Below are positions 7,706 to 14,532 of a stretch of DNA of 14,534 nt, piece by piece. The DNA is from Methanobacteriota archaeon. GTDB lineage: Archaea > Thermoplasmatota > Thermoplasmata > RBG-16-68-12 > EA-27. Position 1 is the stretch's first letter; every line of letters begins with the position of its first letter. The translations under genes and the position numbers were made by a program. The stretch spans positions 1-14,534 of the forward strand of contig JACQPO010000143.1 in the NCBI GenBank assembly GCA_016207545.1, given 5' to 3'. The notes under the pieces were generated by a model that saw only the letters and a program-made list of their open reading frames with translations, ran no database searches and had not been told where the DNA came from.

Positions 7706-8173
7706 TCACGGAATCCGCAGCCGCATCTCCCACGTGCGCTCGAACCCGAACCTGCGGTACACGCTGCGTCCATGGGTCGACGCGTGGAGCGTGATTCTCG
7801 TATACCCGTGTTCTTGGCACCACCGGATCGCCTCATGCACGATATCCGTCGCGAGGCCCCGACCGCGGTATTCCGGCTCACTGTACATGGACATCAGGTA
7901 CGGGACCTGTCGGTGCGTCCGACCGGGACGCGGCTGCACAGGCTGCAACCACAAAGCCCCGCTCGCGACCGCGCGGCCCTTAGAATCCTCTGCGATCCAT
8001 CCGAGAAAGCGCCCCGTTTTCATCCGTTGGCGGGCCCACCGGCGGTAGACGGGGTCCGCCGCATCGAGCGCCTCCTCCTCCCGCTCACCCATGTCCTCCC
8101 ACATTCGTCGGCGGTGGAGGACGAGGACATCGAGGTCCCGCAAGGTCGCTCGACGGATTCGGAACCGGGCCAC
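7706..8173 (-). CDS. GNAT family N-acetyltransferase
   Basis: This protein is predicted to transfer acetyl from acetyl-CoA to an amine of unknown identity. The 155-residue product has the single-domain GNAT length. FRIRRATLRDLDVLVLHRRRMWEDM forms the first strand and helix (FRIRRATLRDLDVL is the diagnostic part). The acetyl-CoA loop RGRGLA is at residues 103-108 in EPEYRGRGLATDIVHEA, and GYTRITLHAS followed by SVYRRFGFE is the usual end of the fold. The start is a GTG, supported by the TATA-like box 23-30 bases upstream and by its place just ahead of the first strand. It diverges from the DUF255 gene. Antibiotic, polyamine and protein N-terminal acetylation are all possible, and the sequence does not choose between them. 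Confidence 0.85.
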   Translation of the reverse strand: MARFRIRRATLRDLDVLVLHRRRMWEDMGEREEEALDAADPVYRRWARQRMKTGRFLGWIAEDSKGRAVASGALWLQPVQPRPGRTHRQVPYLMSMYSEPEYRGRGLATDIVHEAIRWCQEHGYTRITLHASTHGRSVYRRFGFERTWEMRLRIP

Positions 8174-8195
8174 GGGCGGCGCAGTGCAGAGCGCG

Positions 8196-8203
8196 ATTTC
8201 TAG
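8196..8203 (-). promoter_or_regulatory. TATA-like box for the GNAT gene
   Basis: On the minus strand CTAGAAAT lies 23-30 bases before the GTG at 8173, again at leaderless spacing. No Shine-Dalgarno-like sequence precedes the GTG. Confidence 0.4.
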
Positions 8204-8225
8204 TTTGGCCCATCACCCAAAGGCA

Positions 8226-8230
8226 CTTAA
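8226..8230 (+). promoter_or_regulatory. TATA-like box for the DUF255 gene
   Basis: CTTAA, flanked by GC-rich sequence, lies 24-28 bases before the ATG at 8254. The leader between it and the ATG has no Shine-Dalgarno-like purine run, consistent with a leaderless mRNA. Confidence 0.5.
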
Positions 8231-8253
8231 CCGCCACTCGCTTCGTTCGGCCC

Positions 8254-10338
8254 ATGGGCGAGAACCGCCTCGCGAAGGAGAAGTCCTCGTACCTCCGGAG
8301 CGCCGCCCACCAGCCCGTCGACTGGTATCCGTGGGGCGAGGAGGCATTCCGCAGGGCAAAGACGGAAGACAAGCCGATCCTGCTCGACGTCGGCGCGGTG
8401 TGGTGCCATTGGTGTCACGTAATTGATCGGGAGTCGTACGAGGACCCCGAGGTCGCGACGATCATCAACGAGCGGTTCGTGCCCGTGAAGGTCGACCGGG
8501 ACGAGCGGCCTGAGGTGGACGCACGGTACCAGCAGGCCGTGCAGGCCCTCACGGGGCAAGGAGGCTGGCCGCTCACCGCGTTCCTGACGCCGGACGGGAA
8601 GGTGTTCTACGGGGGCACGTACTTCCCGCCCGTGGAGGCGTACGGTCGGCCGTCGTTCAAACGCATCCTCGTCGCGGTCGCAGAGCATTACAAGAAGGAG
8701 AGAGCGGAGGCGATGAAGGACGCGGACGCGTTGCACCGCGCCCTCTCGCAGCGCCTCCCGATGGTCGCGCGGGAACCGTTGGACGAGGGCCTCCTGTTCA
8801 CGGTCGAAGAGCAGCTGCGCGCCTCCTTCGACCGCGTCCACGGCGGGTTCGACGGCGCGCCGAAGTTCCCGCACCCGGGAACGATCGAGTTCGTCCTCGC
8901 GCGGTTCTGGCGGTCGCGCGATGAGTCGCTGAGGGAGATCGCGACGAAGACGCTCACGGAGATGGCCCTCGGGGGCGTGTACGACCAGGTCGGCGGCGGG
9001 TTCCACCGGTACTCCACGGACGCGCGGTGGATCGTCCCGCACTTCGAGAAGATGGCGTACGACAACTCCGCGCTCCTCGAGAACTACGCGCACGCGTACC
9101 AGCTCACGGGCGACCCGCTGTACAAGGAGATCGCGGAGGGGATCGTCTCGTGGGTCTCCGCGACCCTCTCCGACCCGGACTGCGGCGGCTTCTACGCGAG
9201 CCAGGACGCGGACATCGGCCCGGACGACGACGGGGATTACTTCACGTGGACGCTCGAGGAGTTGAAGGCCGCGCTGCCCGAGGAGGAGGCAAAGGCCCTC
9301 GCGCTGTACTACGACGTGCGCGAGGTCGGCGAGATGCGCGACCGGCCGGGGCGAAACGTCCTGTACGTGGACCAGAGCCCGGAGCAGATCGCGAAGGCCC
9401 TCGGAATTCCCGTGGAGCGCGTGCGCACGCTCATCCGCGACGGGAAGAGGCGGATGCTCGAGGCGCGGACTCGGCGCCAGACGCCGTTCGTGGACCGCAC
9501 GGTGTACGCGAACTGGAACGGGATGTTCCTCGCGGCGTACTTCGACGCGTACGCGGCCTTGGGCCTCGAATGGTGCCGCGACTACGGGGTCCGCACGCTC
9601 GAATACCTGCTCCGCACGATGTATGTGGAGGGCGAGGGGTTCTACCACCAGCTCGCGGAGGGCGAGCGACGCGTCAAGGGACTCCTCGATGATCAAGTGC
9701 AGATGGCCCGTGCGCTCTTGGCGGCGTTCGACGTCACCGCGAACCCGAAGTACCTGGAGGTCGCGGAGGCAGTGGCAGCGCTCCTGAAGCAGCATTGGTG
9801 GGACGACGTCCTCGGCGGGTTCTTCGACGTCTCCCCGACGTTGCGCGAGGACGAGGGGGTGGAGACCCTTAGGACGCCGTACAAGCCGATCCAGGACGCG
9901 CCGACGGCCGCAGCGAATCCCGTGGCGGCGCTCGCGTTCGGAAAGCTCCGCGCGGTCACCGGCAAGGATGGGTACGGCCAGACGCAGGAGGCGATTCTCA
10001 AGACGTTCGCGGCGGATTGCCAGCGATACGGCGGCCTGTTCGCGGGCACCTACTTCCTTGCGCTCGACTTCTACCTGAACCATCCCGCGCAGGTCGTGAT
10101 CACGGGGGCTCCGGAAGAGGAGAGGACGAAGGCGCTTCGATGGACGGCCCTCAACGCGTACCATCCCGGCAAGACCGTGCTCCTCGCGGACGGCGGGTAC
10201 ATGCCGGAGGCCGCGCGGGCGATGATGGAATCCCCCCTTGCGAAGGACGGGCCGGTCGCGTTCGTCTGCAAGGGCACGACGTGCGCGCCGCCGACCGCAG
10301 ACCCCGCGCAGCTGCGGAAAGTACTTTCGACGCCCTGA
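8254..10338 (+). CDS. Thioredoxin-domain protein of the DUF255/YyaL (SPATA20-like) family
   Basis: The family couples an N-terminal thioredoxin-like domain to a six-hairpin (alpha/alpha) barrel resembling glycosidases and epimerases; its biochemical role is not settled. The 694-residue length is typical. HQPVDWYPWGEEAF near residue 20 opens the family signature. The active-site motif WCHWCH has Cys51 and Cys54, and GGWPLTAFLTPDG contains the likely cis-Pro106. GGFHRYSTDARWIVPHFEKM, GGFYASQDAD and the terminal FVCKGTTCAPPTADP are all family landmarks. No signal peptide or membrane segment is seen, so it should be cytoplasmic. NreA follows 33 bases later but has its own TATA-like box, so a joint function is not implied. 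Confidence 0.93.
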   Translation: MGENRLAKEKSSYLRSAAHQPVDWYPWGEEAFRRAKTEDKPILLDVGAVWCHWCHVIDRESYEDPEVATIINERFVPVKVDRDERPEVDARYQQAVQALTGQGGWPLTAFLTPDGKVFYGGTYFPPVEAYGRPSFKRILVAVAEHYKKERAEAMKDADALHRALSQRLPMVAREPLDEGLLFTVEEQLRASFDRVHGGFDGAPKFPHPGTIEFVLARFWRSRDESLREIATKTLTEMALGGVYDQVGGGFHRYSTDARWIVPHFEKMAYDNSALLENYAHAYQLTGDPLYKEIAEGIVSWVSATLSDPDCGGFYASQDADIGPDDDGDYFTWTLEELKAALPEEEAKALALYYDVREVGEMRDRPGRNVLYVDQSPEQIAKALGIPVERVRTLIRDGKRRMLEARTRRQTPFVDRTVYANWNGMFLAAYFDAYAALGLEWCRDYGVRTLEYLLRTMYVEGEGFYHQLAEGERRVKGLLDDQVQMARALLAAFDVTANPKYLEVAEAVAALLKQHWWDDVLGGFFDVSPTLREDEGVETLRTPYKPIQDAPTAAANPVAALAFGKLRAVTGKDGYGQTQEAILKTFAADCQRYGGLFAGTYFLALDFYLNHPAQVVITGAPEEERTKALRWTALNAYHPGKTVLLADGGYMPEAARAMMESPLAKDGPVAFVCKGTTCAPPTADPAQLRKVLSTP

Positions 10339-10344
10339 CCGCGC

Positions 10345-10353
10345 GGATAAAGG
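10345..10353 (+). promoter_or_regulatory. TATA-like box for nreA
   Basis: GGATAAAGG lies in the 33-base gap between the DUF255 stop and the nreA ATG, 19-27 bases before that ATG. Its position favours an nreA transcript that starts at or very near the start codon. A second in-frame ATG at 10378 would give spacing of 25-33, so it is an equally good start. Confidence 0.45.
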
Positions 10354-10371
10354 TAGGTCCGCGCCATCCCG

Positions 10372-11631
10372 ATGCGGATGGAGGTCGAAGCCGCCCCCGT
10401 GGGATCCCGCGAGGTCCAACGGGAGCTGAACTGCACGGTGTGCCGCGGGGACTGGAAGCACTGCCGGCTCGCGACGTGCCCGTACCTGGCGGACGTGCGC
10501 CGCTGGTTCCAAGAGCAGGAGCCGCTCGCGTCCACGAACCTGTTCGGGGCGTCCCCGCCGAGCGCGTTCGTCGGCTCGTACGGGTGGCCCCGCGTCCTCG
10601 CCGGCCCGCTCGTCCCTCCCGTCGTCGACGACACGTCCCTCATGGACGCGCCGGAACAATGGATCGGCCACGATCTCCCGGAAATCCTGCGGTTCCGGCT
10701 GAGCCTCGTCCGCGGGAAGGCCTCGCGGCGAATCTTGGACGCGCGATCCCCAGACCCGCTTCTCCGAACGGTCCAGGAGGGCGCGATGGCGGCCCGGCCC
10801 GTGGACACGGAGTTGTGGCTCGCGAAGCGCCCCGTCCTCGAAGGGCCGTTCAGTGCGCGGGCGCCCCCGACGGGCCCGTCCGCGGAGATCCGGAAGCTCG
10901 CGCTCGCGGGGAACCCGAGCGTGCCGCGACGCGTGGACTACGTCGTGAGCGACACGGACCTCCGCGCGGGCGAGGGCGTCACGGACCTGTACCGCCACGG
11001 GATCGGGCAGAGCCACATCACTCGCCTCTTCAGCGTCGGCCTCCTGGGGATGGCGAAGCGGCGCACCCTCGTGCCGACGGAGTGGAGCATCACCGCCGTG
11101 GACGACATCCTCGGGAAACGGCTCCTCGACCAAGTGCGCACCAACCCGTGGATCGACGGGTTCCTCGTGTTCGGCGCGACGGGATTCGGGAACAACGTGC
11201 AAATCCTGCTCGCGCCGAGCGCGTGGATGTTCGAGGGGCTGGAGGTGTGGAGCTACGGCCCGAACTCGTACCCTGGGCAGGACCACGAGTTCTTCTACGG
11301 GCGGACGGACTATCCGCGAAACCTGGAGGGCGCGTACCACGCGGTGCGCCTGCCCGTGCTCGAGTACCTCGCGCGGGAACGCCGCCAGGCGGGCGCGATC
11401 GCATTCCTCGAGGTGTATCCGGACTGGATTCCCCTCGGCGTCTGGCGGTTCCGGGAACTCGCACGCGCCGCGCTCGCGAAGCCGCCCGTGCGGTTCGACC
11501 GAATCGACGACGCGCTCGCCGCGCTCCCATCGCGGCTCAAGTTGCGGATAGAAAACTATCGCGCGAAGAGCGTGCTCCTGCGGTACCTGACGGACCAGAG
11601 GCGGATCACGGACTACGCGCGGGCCGCCTGA
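10372..11631 (+). CDS. nreA: DNA repair protein NreA (archaeal Nre family)
   Basis: NreA proteins are archaeal DNA-damage-response factors that bind the sliding clamp PCNA. The 419-residue product has the family length and order. A zinc-ribbon C-x2-C-x6-C-x4-C at Cys21, Cys24, Cys31 and Cys36 is followed by LFGASPPSAFVGSYGWPRV, a hallmark N-terminal block. Later blocks include PRRVDYVVSDTDLRAGEG, LVPTEWSITAVDD and NPWIDGFLVFGATGFGNN. The extreme C-terminus has QRRITDYA at residues 409-416, matching a PIP box (Q-x-x-hydrophobic-x-x-aromatic) with only the first aromatic kept. The last 19 bases overlap the convergent thioesterase gene. The second codon pair offers another ATG six bases downstream. 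I am confident of the family; the repair pathway is not specified by the sequence. Confidence 0.92.
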   Translation: MRMEVEAAPVGSREVQRELNCTVCRGDWKHCRLATCPYLADVRRWFQEQEPLASTNLFGASPPSAFVGSYGWPRVLAGPLVPPVVDDTSLMDAPEQWIGHDLPEILRFRLSLVRGKASRRILDARSPDPLLRTVQEGAMAARPVDTELWLAKRPVLEGPFSARAPPTGPSAEIRKLALAGNPSVPRRVDYVVSDTDLRAGEGVTDLYRHGIGQSHITRLFSVGLLGMAKRRTLVPTEWSITAVDDILGKRLLDQVRTNPWIDGFLVFGATGFGNNVQILLAPSAWMFEGLEVWSYGPNSYPGQDHEFFYGRTDYPRNLEGAYHAVRLPVLEYLARERRQAGAIAFLEVYPDWIPLGVWRFRELARAALAKPPVRFDRIDDALAALPSRLKLRIENYRAKSVLLRYLTDQRRITDYARAA

Positions 11632-12041
11632 GGAGGGCCCGCCGCGAGCTCCGCCTCGAGTTTGCCGCGCAGCTCGGGCGGAATCGGAATCGGCTTCCTC
11701 GCCTGATAGTCGTACGCGACCTGCACGGTCTCCGCGGCCCCGAACAGCGTCCCCGTCTCCTTCCCGCGGATCTCGTACCGGAACGTGAAGCTGGAATCCC
11801 CGATCCGCGTGGGCCACACGGTCACGAGGACGTTCTCGCTCAGCCTGATCGGCGCCTTAAAGTCGCACGCCGCGTGGGCGAGGATGAACTCGAACTCGTC
11901 AAGGGACTCGATGCCGCCGCGCATCTCCCGGTAATACTCCGTCCGCGCGATCTCCAGGTACGTGAAGTAGACCGCGTTGTTCACGTGTCCCATCCCGTCG
12001 AGGTCGCGGAAGCGGACGGGAATCTCCGCGGCGAAGGCCAT
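11613..12041 (-). CDS. Acyl-CoA thioesterase, hotdog fold (4HBT family)
   Basis: This enzyme likely hydrolyses an acyl-CoA thioester in the cytoplasm. With the start at 12041 the product has 142 residues, the normal size. VRFRDLDGMGHVNNAVYFTYLE is the 4HBT active-site region, with Asp15 of this product (RDLDGMGHVNN) as the expected catalytic acid, followed by the long hotdog helix and strands such as VLVTVWPTRIGDSSF and FRYEIRGKETG. The frame is open to 12188, but the extra 49 residues are Arg-rich, match nothing in the family and would run through the start of the divergent transporter gene. A TATA-like box 22-30 bases before 12041 favours the short form. The acyl substrate is unknown. Its 3' end overlaps nreA by 19 bases on the opposite strand. 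Confidence 0.85.
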   Translation of the reverse strand: MAFAAEIPVRFRDLDGMGHVNNAVYFTYLEIARTEYYREMRGGIESLDEFEFILAHAACDFKAPIRLSENVLVTVWPTRIGDSSFTFRYEIRGKETGTLFGAAETVQVAYDYQARKPIPIPPELRGKLEAELAAGPPQAARA

Positions 12042-12062
12042 CGCGTCGGCAATGGGGGACCG

Positions 12063-12071
12063 CCTAAAAGG
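12063..12071 (-). promoter_or_regulatory. TATA-like box for the thioesterase gene
   Basis: On the minus strand CCTTTTAGG lies 22-30 bases before the ATG at 12041. It is one half of a divergent pair in the 76-base gap shared with the transporter gene, and it supports the shorter thioesterase start. Confidence 0.55.
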
Positions 12072-12087
12072 TTCGCGGCTCCGCGGC

Positions 12088-12094
12088 CTTATAT
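12088..12094 (+). promoter_or_regulatory. TATA-like box for the MFS transporter gene
   Basis: CTTATAT lies 24-30 bases before the GTG at 12118. It is the clearest archaeal TATA-like element in the window and supports the GTG start over the upstream ATG at 11977, which lies inside the thioesterase gene. Confidence 0.6.
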
Positions 12095-12117
12095 CTCGCG
12101 GGGCCATCGCCGCCAAA

Positions 12118-13284
12118 GTGGGCCCGACGCCCGCCTTCCGGCCGCGCGCGTTCCTCCTCGCGACATGGGCCCTCAACGTGTGCATCAACGCGTTCTACAT
12201 CGCGCCGTCGCCCGTGTTCCAGGACATGATCGAGGAACTCGGCATCACGAACGCCCAGGCCGGCTCCCTCATTTCCCTGTACCTCCTCGCAATCCTTCTG
12301 TTCCAGATTCCCGGCGGCTACACGAGCGACCGCGTGGAGCCGCGGAAGACGATCGTCGGGGGTTGCCTCGTCCTCCTCGGGCTAAGCGCACTCATGACCG
12401 CAATCCCGAGGTACGATGTCCTCCTCGCGCTCCGCTTCTTGGCGGGAATCCCCGTCGCGTTCATCTTCGCCCCGTCCGCGTTCCTCGTCTCCCGCGCGTT
12501 CTCGAATGCGCCCGGGCGGGCCGTCGGCATCTTCCTCTCCGCACCGCCAGCGGGCGTGGCCATCGGAAACCTCCTCGCCCCGGCAATCGCCGAGGCCTTC
12601 GGATGGCCCGCCGTGTTCGTCGCGTTCAATCTCCCGCTCCTCGCCATCCTTCCGTTCTTCTCGCACATCGCGGAGTCGCTTCCGCCCCGCGCGCACGAGA
12701 GGTTCGCCCTGTCGGACTACGTGGCCGCGTTTCGGAAGCGAGAGCTTTGGAAGGTCGGTCTCGTGTTCGCAAGCAGCTATGCGGCGTACATCTTCTACGC
12801 GAGCTGGACGCCGTCGTACCTGAAGGAGACGCTCCACATCGTGCCCCTCGTCGCGGGCCTCATCTCCGCGGCAATTCCCGCGGCTGGAATCTTGTCGCGA
12901 CCGCTCGGCGGCCACCTAGCAGAGACCAGATTCCGGAGAGACAAACGATGGGTGCCCGGCGTCGCGTTCGCATCCCTTGCCGTAGTGAGCCTCGCCATCC
13001 CTTTCCTCGGCCTCGCGGGCATCCCGCTGCTCATCCTCTCCGGCTTCCTCGCGCAGTTCCCGTTCAGCGTATACTACCTGTTCTCCGCGCAAATCATGCC
13101 GAAGCGGTTTGGCGGTACCGCGTTCGCGTTCATGAACACGATCTCCATCCTTGGCGGTGCGATCAGTCCCGCCCTCGCGGGCCACCTGCGCGACGTAACC
13201 GGCACGTTCGCTGCGGCATTTTTCATGATCGCCGCAAATGCGGTTCTCGGACTCGTTCTCATCGCGGCCGTGCGGGAGCGCTAG
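12118..13284 (+). CDS. Major facilitator superfamily (MFS) transporter
   Basis: This is a membrane transporter driven by an ion gradient; the substrate is not identifiable. From the GTG at 12118 the product has 388 residues with about twelve hydrophobic segments, matching a standard MFS protein. TM1 begins near residue 11 (AFLLATWALNVCINAFYIAP). The motif-A loop between TM2 and TM3 is GGYTSDRVEPRKT, at about residues 66-78, with Asp71 and Arg72. The GRAVGIFLSAPPAGVAIGN segment resembles TM5 motif C of exporters or symporters. A central loop (about residues 181-205, RAHERFALSDYVAAFRKREL) separates the halves. The frame is open upstream to 11977, but that stretch is hydrophilic, is antisense to the thioesterase gene and precedes the TATA-like box. 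The stop abuts that of the next convergent gene. Confidence 0.88.
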   Translation: MGPTPAFRPRAFLLATWALNVCINAFYIAPSPVFQDMIEELGITNAQAGSLISLYLLAILLFQIPGGYTSDRVEPRKTIVGGCLVLLGLSALMTAIPRYDVLLALRFLAGIPVAFIFAPSAFLVSRAFSNAPGRAVGIFLSAPPAGVAIGNLLAPAIAEAFGWPAVFVAFNLPLLAILPFFSHIAESLPPRAHERFALSDYVAAFRKRELWKVGLVFASSYAAYIFYASWTPSYLKETLHIVPLVAGLISAAIPAAGILSRPLGGHLAETRFRRDKRWVPGVAFASLAVVSLAIPFLGLAGIPLLILSGFLAQFPFSVYYLFSAQIMPKRFGGTAFAFMNTISILGGAISPALAGHLRDVTGTFAAAFFMIAANAVLGLVLIAAVRER

Positions 13285-13908
13285 TCACCGCGCGAGCACT
13301 GCGTGCTCGTACCGCATCCGTCCAAAGATGCAACGGAGGAGATGTTCGGCAGACTTTCCGTTCAAGTCCGGATGCCACCCTCGGATGAGCCGGTCGCGCG
13401 CGCGGAAGCTGCCGTCACCAATCGCCCACGCGTCGCATTCCCACTGCGAGCCCGTCACGTCGAACCCAACAATCTTAGCAGCTCCGTGGACCGTCCCTAG
13501 GAGGACGAGGAGGGCCAGCGGACGAACGTCCGTGCGGACCGCGTGCTCGTGAAGCAAGTTTCGAATCGTCCGTGCGGCTGCCGCGGGTGTGCGCGAGCGT
13601 CGGTCGCTCAGCACGTCGTGCAGGAAGAACATGTCCCCGAGATTCCCGTTCGCCACGTAGGCGGTCGTCCGCGAGAGCCACCAAATTGCAGGCACCCGCA
13701 AGCCCAATTCCGACGCCACGGGCTGGCCCTTTGCAAGGAGGACGCCGTCCCGGAACCGCATGGCGACGGATAAGGCGCCCGACTCCGGGCACCCACGCGC
13801 GTACTCGACCTGCAGGAGGCGGCCCCCCGGGGAGAAATGACCGGGACGTGTGTCCATGACCGCGCGCGGCATCCTCGGATACTCGGACTTCTGCCCGGCG
13901 CGGGGCAC
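13285..13908 (-). CDS. Divergent proteasome alpha-subunit-like protein (Ntn-hydrolase fold)
   Basis: The 207 residues read as a remote paralogue of the archaeal 20S proteasome alpha subunit. FSPGGRLLQVEYARG (25-39) fits the alpha-type signature. DGVLLA (54-59), ANGNLGD (86-92, matching the TSGLVAD region), DVRPLALLVLLG (128-138, matching GVRPYGVSLIFAG) and the FDVTGSQWECDAWAIGDG block (149-166) follow in correct order. Between them the sequence is very unusual. From residue 61 to 144 there is no lysine, so the pocket Lys that receives the HbYX tail of PAN/Cdc48 is missing, and the Tyr-Asp-Arg gate motif is replaced around residues 18-20 by Met-Asp-Thr. It is shorter than the usual 230-260 residues, ending just past the last core helix. 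The GTG start at 13908 fits the TATA-like box; Met13 and Met18 are alternatives. No proteolytic function is claimed. Confidence 0.7.
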   Translation of the reverse strand: MPRAGQKSEYPRMPRAVMDTRPGHFSPGGRLLQVEYARGCPESGALSVAMRFRDGVLLAKGQPVASELGLRVPAIWWLSRTTAYVANGNLGDMFFLHDVLSDRRSRTPAAAARTIRNLLHEHAVRTDVRPLALLVLLGTVHGAAKIVGFDVTGSQWECDAWAIGDGSFRARDRLIRGWHPDLNGKSAEHLLRCIFGRMRYEHAVLAR

Positions 13909-13932
13909 AGGGCGGGCATGGCGTCGAGATGG

Positions 13933-13939
13933 CTTATAG
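13933..13939 (-). promoter_or_regulatory. TATA-like box for the proteasome alpha-like gene
   Basis: On the minus strand CTATAAG lies 25-31 bases before the GTG at 13908, in the 60-base gap after the carbonic anhydrase-like gene. Its presence suggests this gene has its own promoter instead of relying on read-through from upstream. Confidence 0.55.
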
Positions 13940-13968
13940 ACTGGTTTCCGCCCGAGTCAATCACGCCC

Positions 13969-14532
13969 TCACAGCTTCTCGAACTCGTCCGTGAGGGGAA
14001 TCCGAACGCGACGGGACGGGTCGCCCCGGAACTCCTTCATCGGCGGCAAGGCCTTCGCCGCCAACTCCGTGTAAATCCGCCAGGACAGCCCGATCCGGAT
14101 GCGGTGGTGGTCCTCTGCGTCCTTCAGCCGGCGCGCCGGCACACCCGCGATGATCGAGTTCGCGGGGAATTCTGCGCCCTCCGGCACGACGGTGCCCGCC
14201 GCGACGATGGACCCCGAGCGAATCTTCGCACGGCTCGAGATCGTCGCGTTCATCCCGATGAGGCAGTCGTCCTCAATCGTGCACCCGTGGACGACCGCCG
14301 CGTGCCCCACGGTGATTCTGTTTCCGAGAACGGCGGGATTCCCCTTGTCCACGTGGACGACCGCATTGTCCTGGATACTACAGTACTCCCCGACAACAAT
14401 CTGGTCCAGGTCACCTCGAAGGACGGCGCCGTACCAGACGCTGCTCCCCGCCCCAATCGTAACGTCCCCCACGATGTCCGCGGTCGGGGCGACATACAGC
14501 ATCGCGGGCGGAACCGGGGGGCAAGCCTTCAT
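13969..14532 (-). CDS. Gamma-class carbonic anhydrase-like protein (left-handed beta-helix; CamH/YrdA/PaaY group)
   Basis: This is a trimeric hexapeptide-repeat protein that may hydrate CO2 with a metal bound between subunits. The 187 residues show the repeat core from about 19 to 125 (PTADIVGDVTIGAGSSVWYG, IVAAGTVVPEGAEFP). The three metal-ligand histidines are His60 in DNAVVHVD, and His77 and His82 in VGHAAVVHGC. Arg39, Asp41 and Gln54, the conserved neighbours in the family, are also present. The acidic loop and proton-shuttle Glu of the Methanosarcina Cam type are not seen, so it belongs with the shorter CamH-like group, whose members are not all active. A C-terminal helix follows the helix repeats. 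The ATG at 14532 is two bases from the window edge, so a start further upstream cannot be excluded; Met11 is another option. Confidence 0.88.
   Translation of the reverse strand: MKACPPVPPAMLYVAPTADIVGDVTIGAGSSVWYGAVLRGDLDQIVVGEYCSIQDNAVVHVDKGNPAVLGNRITVGHAAVVHGCTIEDDCLIGMNATISSRAKIRSGSIVAAGTVVPEGAEFPANSIIAGVPARRLKDAEDHHRIRIGLSWRIYTELAAKALPPMKEFRGDPSRRVRIPLTDEFEKL

Noticed and set aside
8227..11817. A 1196-residue open frame on the minus strand across the DUF255 and nreA genes.
   Set aside because: It is antisense to two clearly recognisable proteins, is dominated by Arg, Glu, Val, Pro and His in repetitive runs, and matches no family I recognise. Long antisense frames are expected with strong G/C third positions.
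11977..12117. A 47-residue N-terminal extension of the MFS transporter to an ATG at 11977.
   Set aside because: The stretch is hydrophilic and basic, antisense to the thioesterase active-site region, and lies upstream of the TATA-like box at 12088-12094.
12042..12188. A 49-residue N-terminal extension of the thioesterase to an ATG at 12188.
   Set aside because: The extension is Arg-rich and unlike the family, would cover both TATA-like boxes, and would overlap the divergent transporter start. The ATG at 12041 gives the standard length and promoter spacing.
10017..13388. A 1123-residue open frame on the plus strand crossing four genes on both strands.
   Set aside because: It overlaps well-supported genes in other frames, is Arg/Pro/Gly-rich and has no domain-like segments; it is a base-composition artefact.
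13917..13919. An ATG (minus strand) slightly upstream of the proteasome-like gene as a possible start.
   Set aside because: It is out of frame with the gene. The GTG at 13908 is in frame and at the right distance from the TATA-like box.
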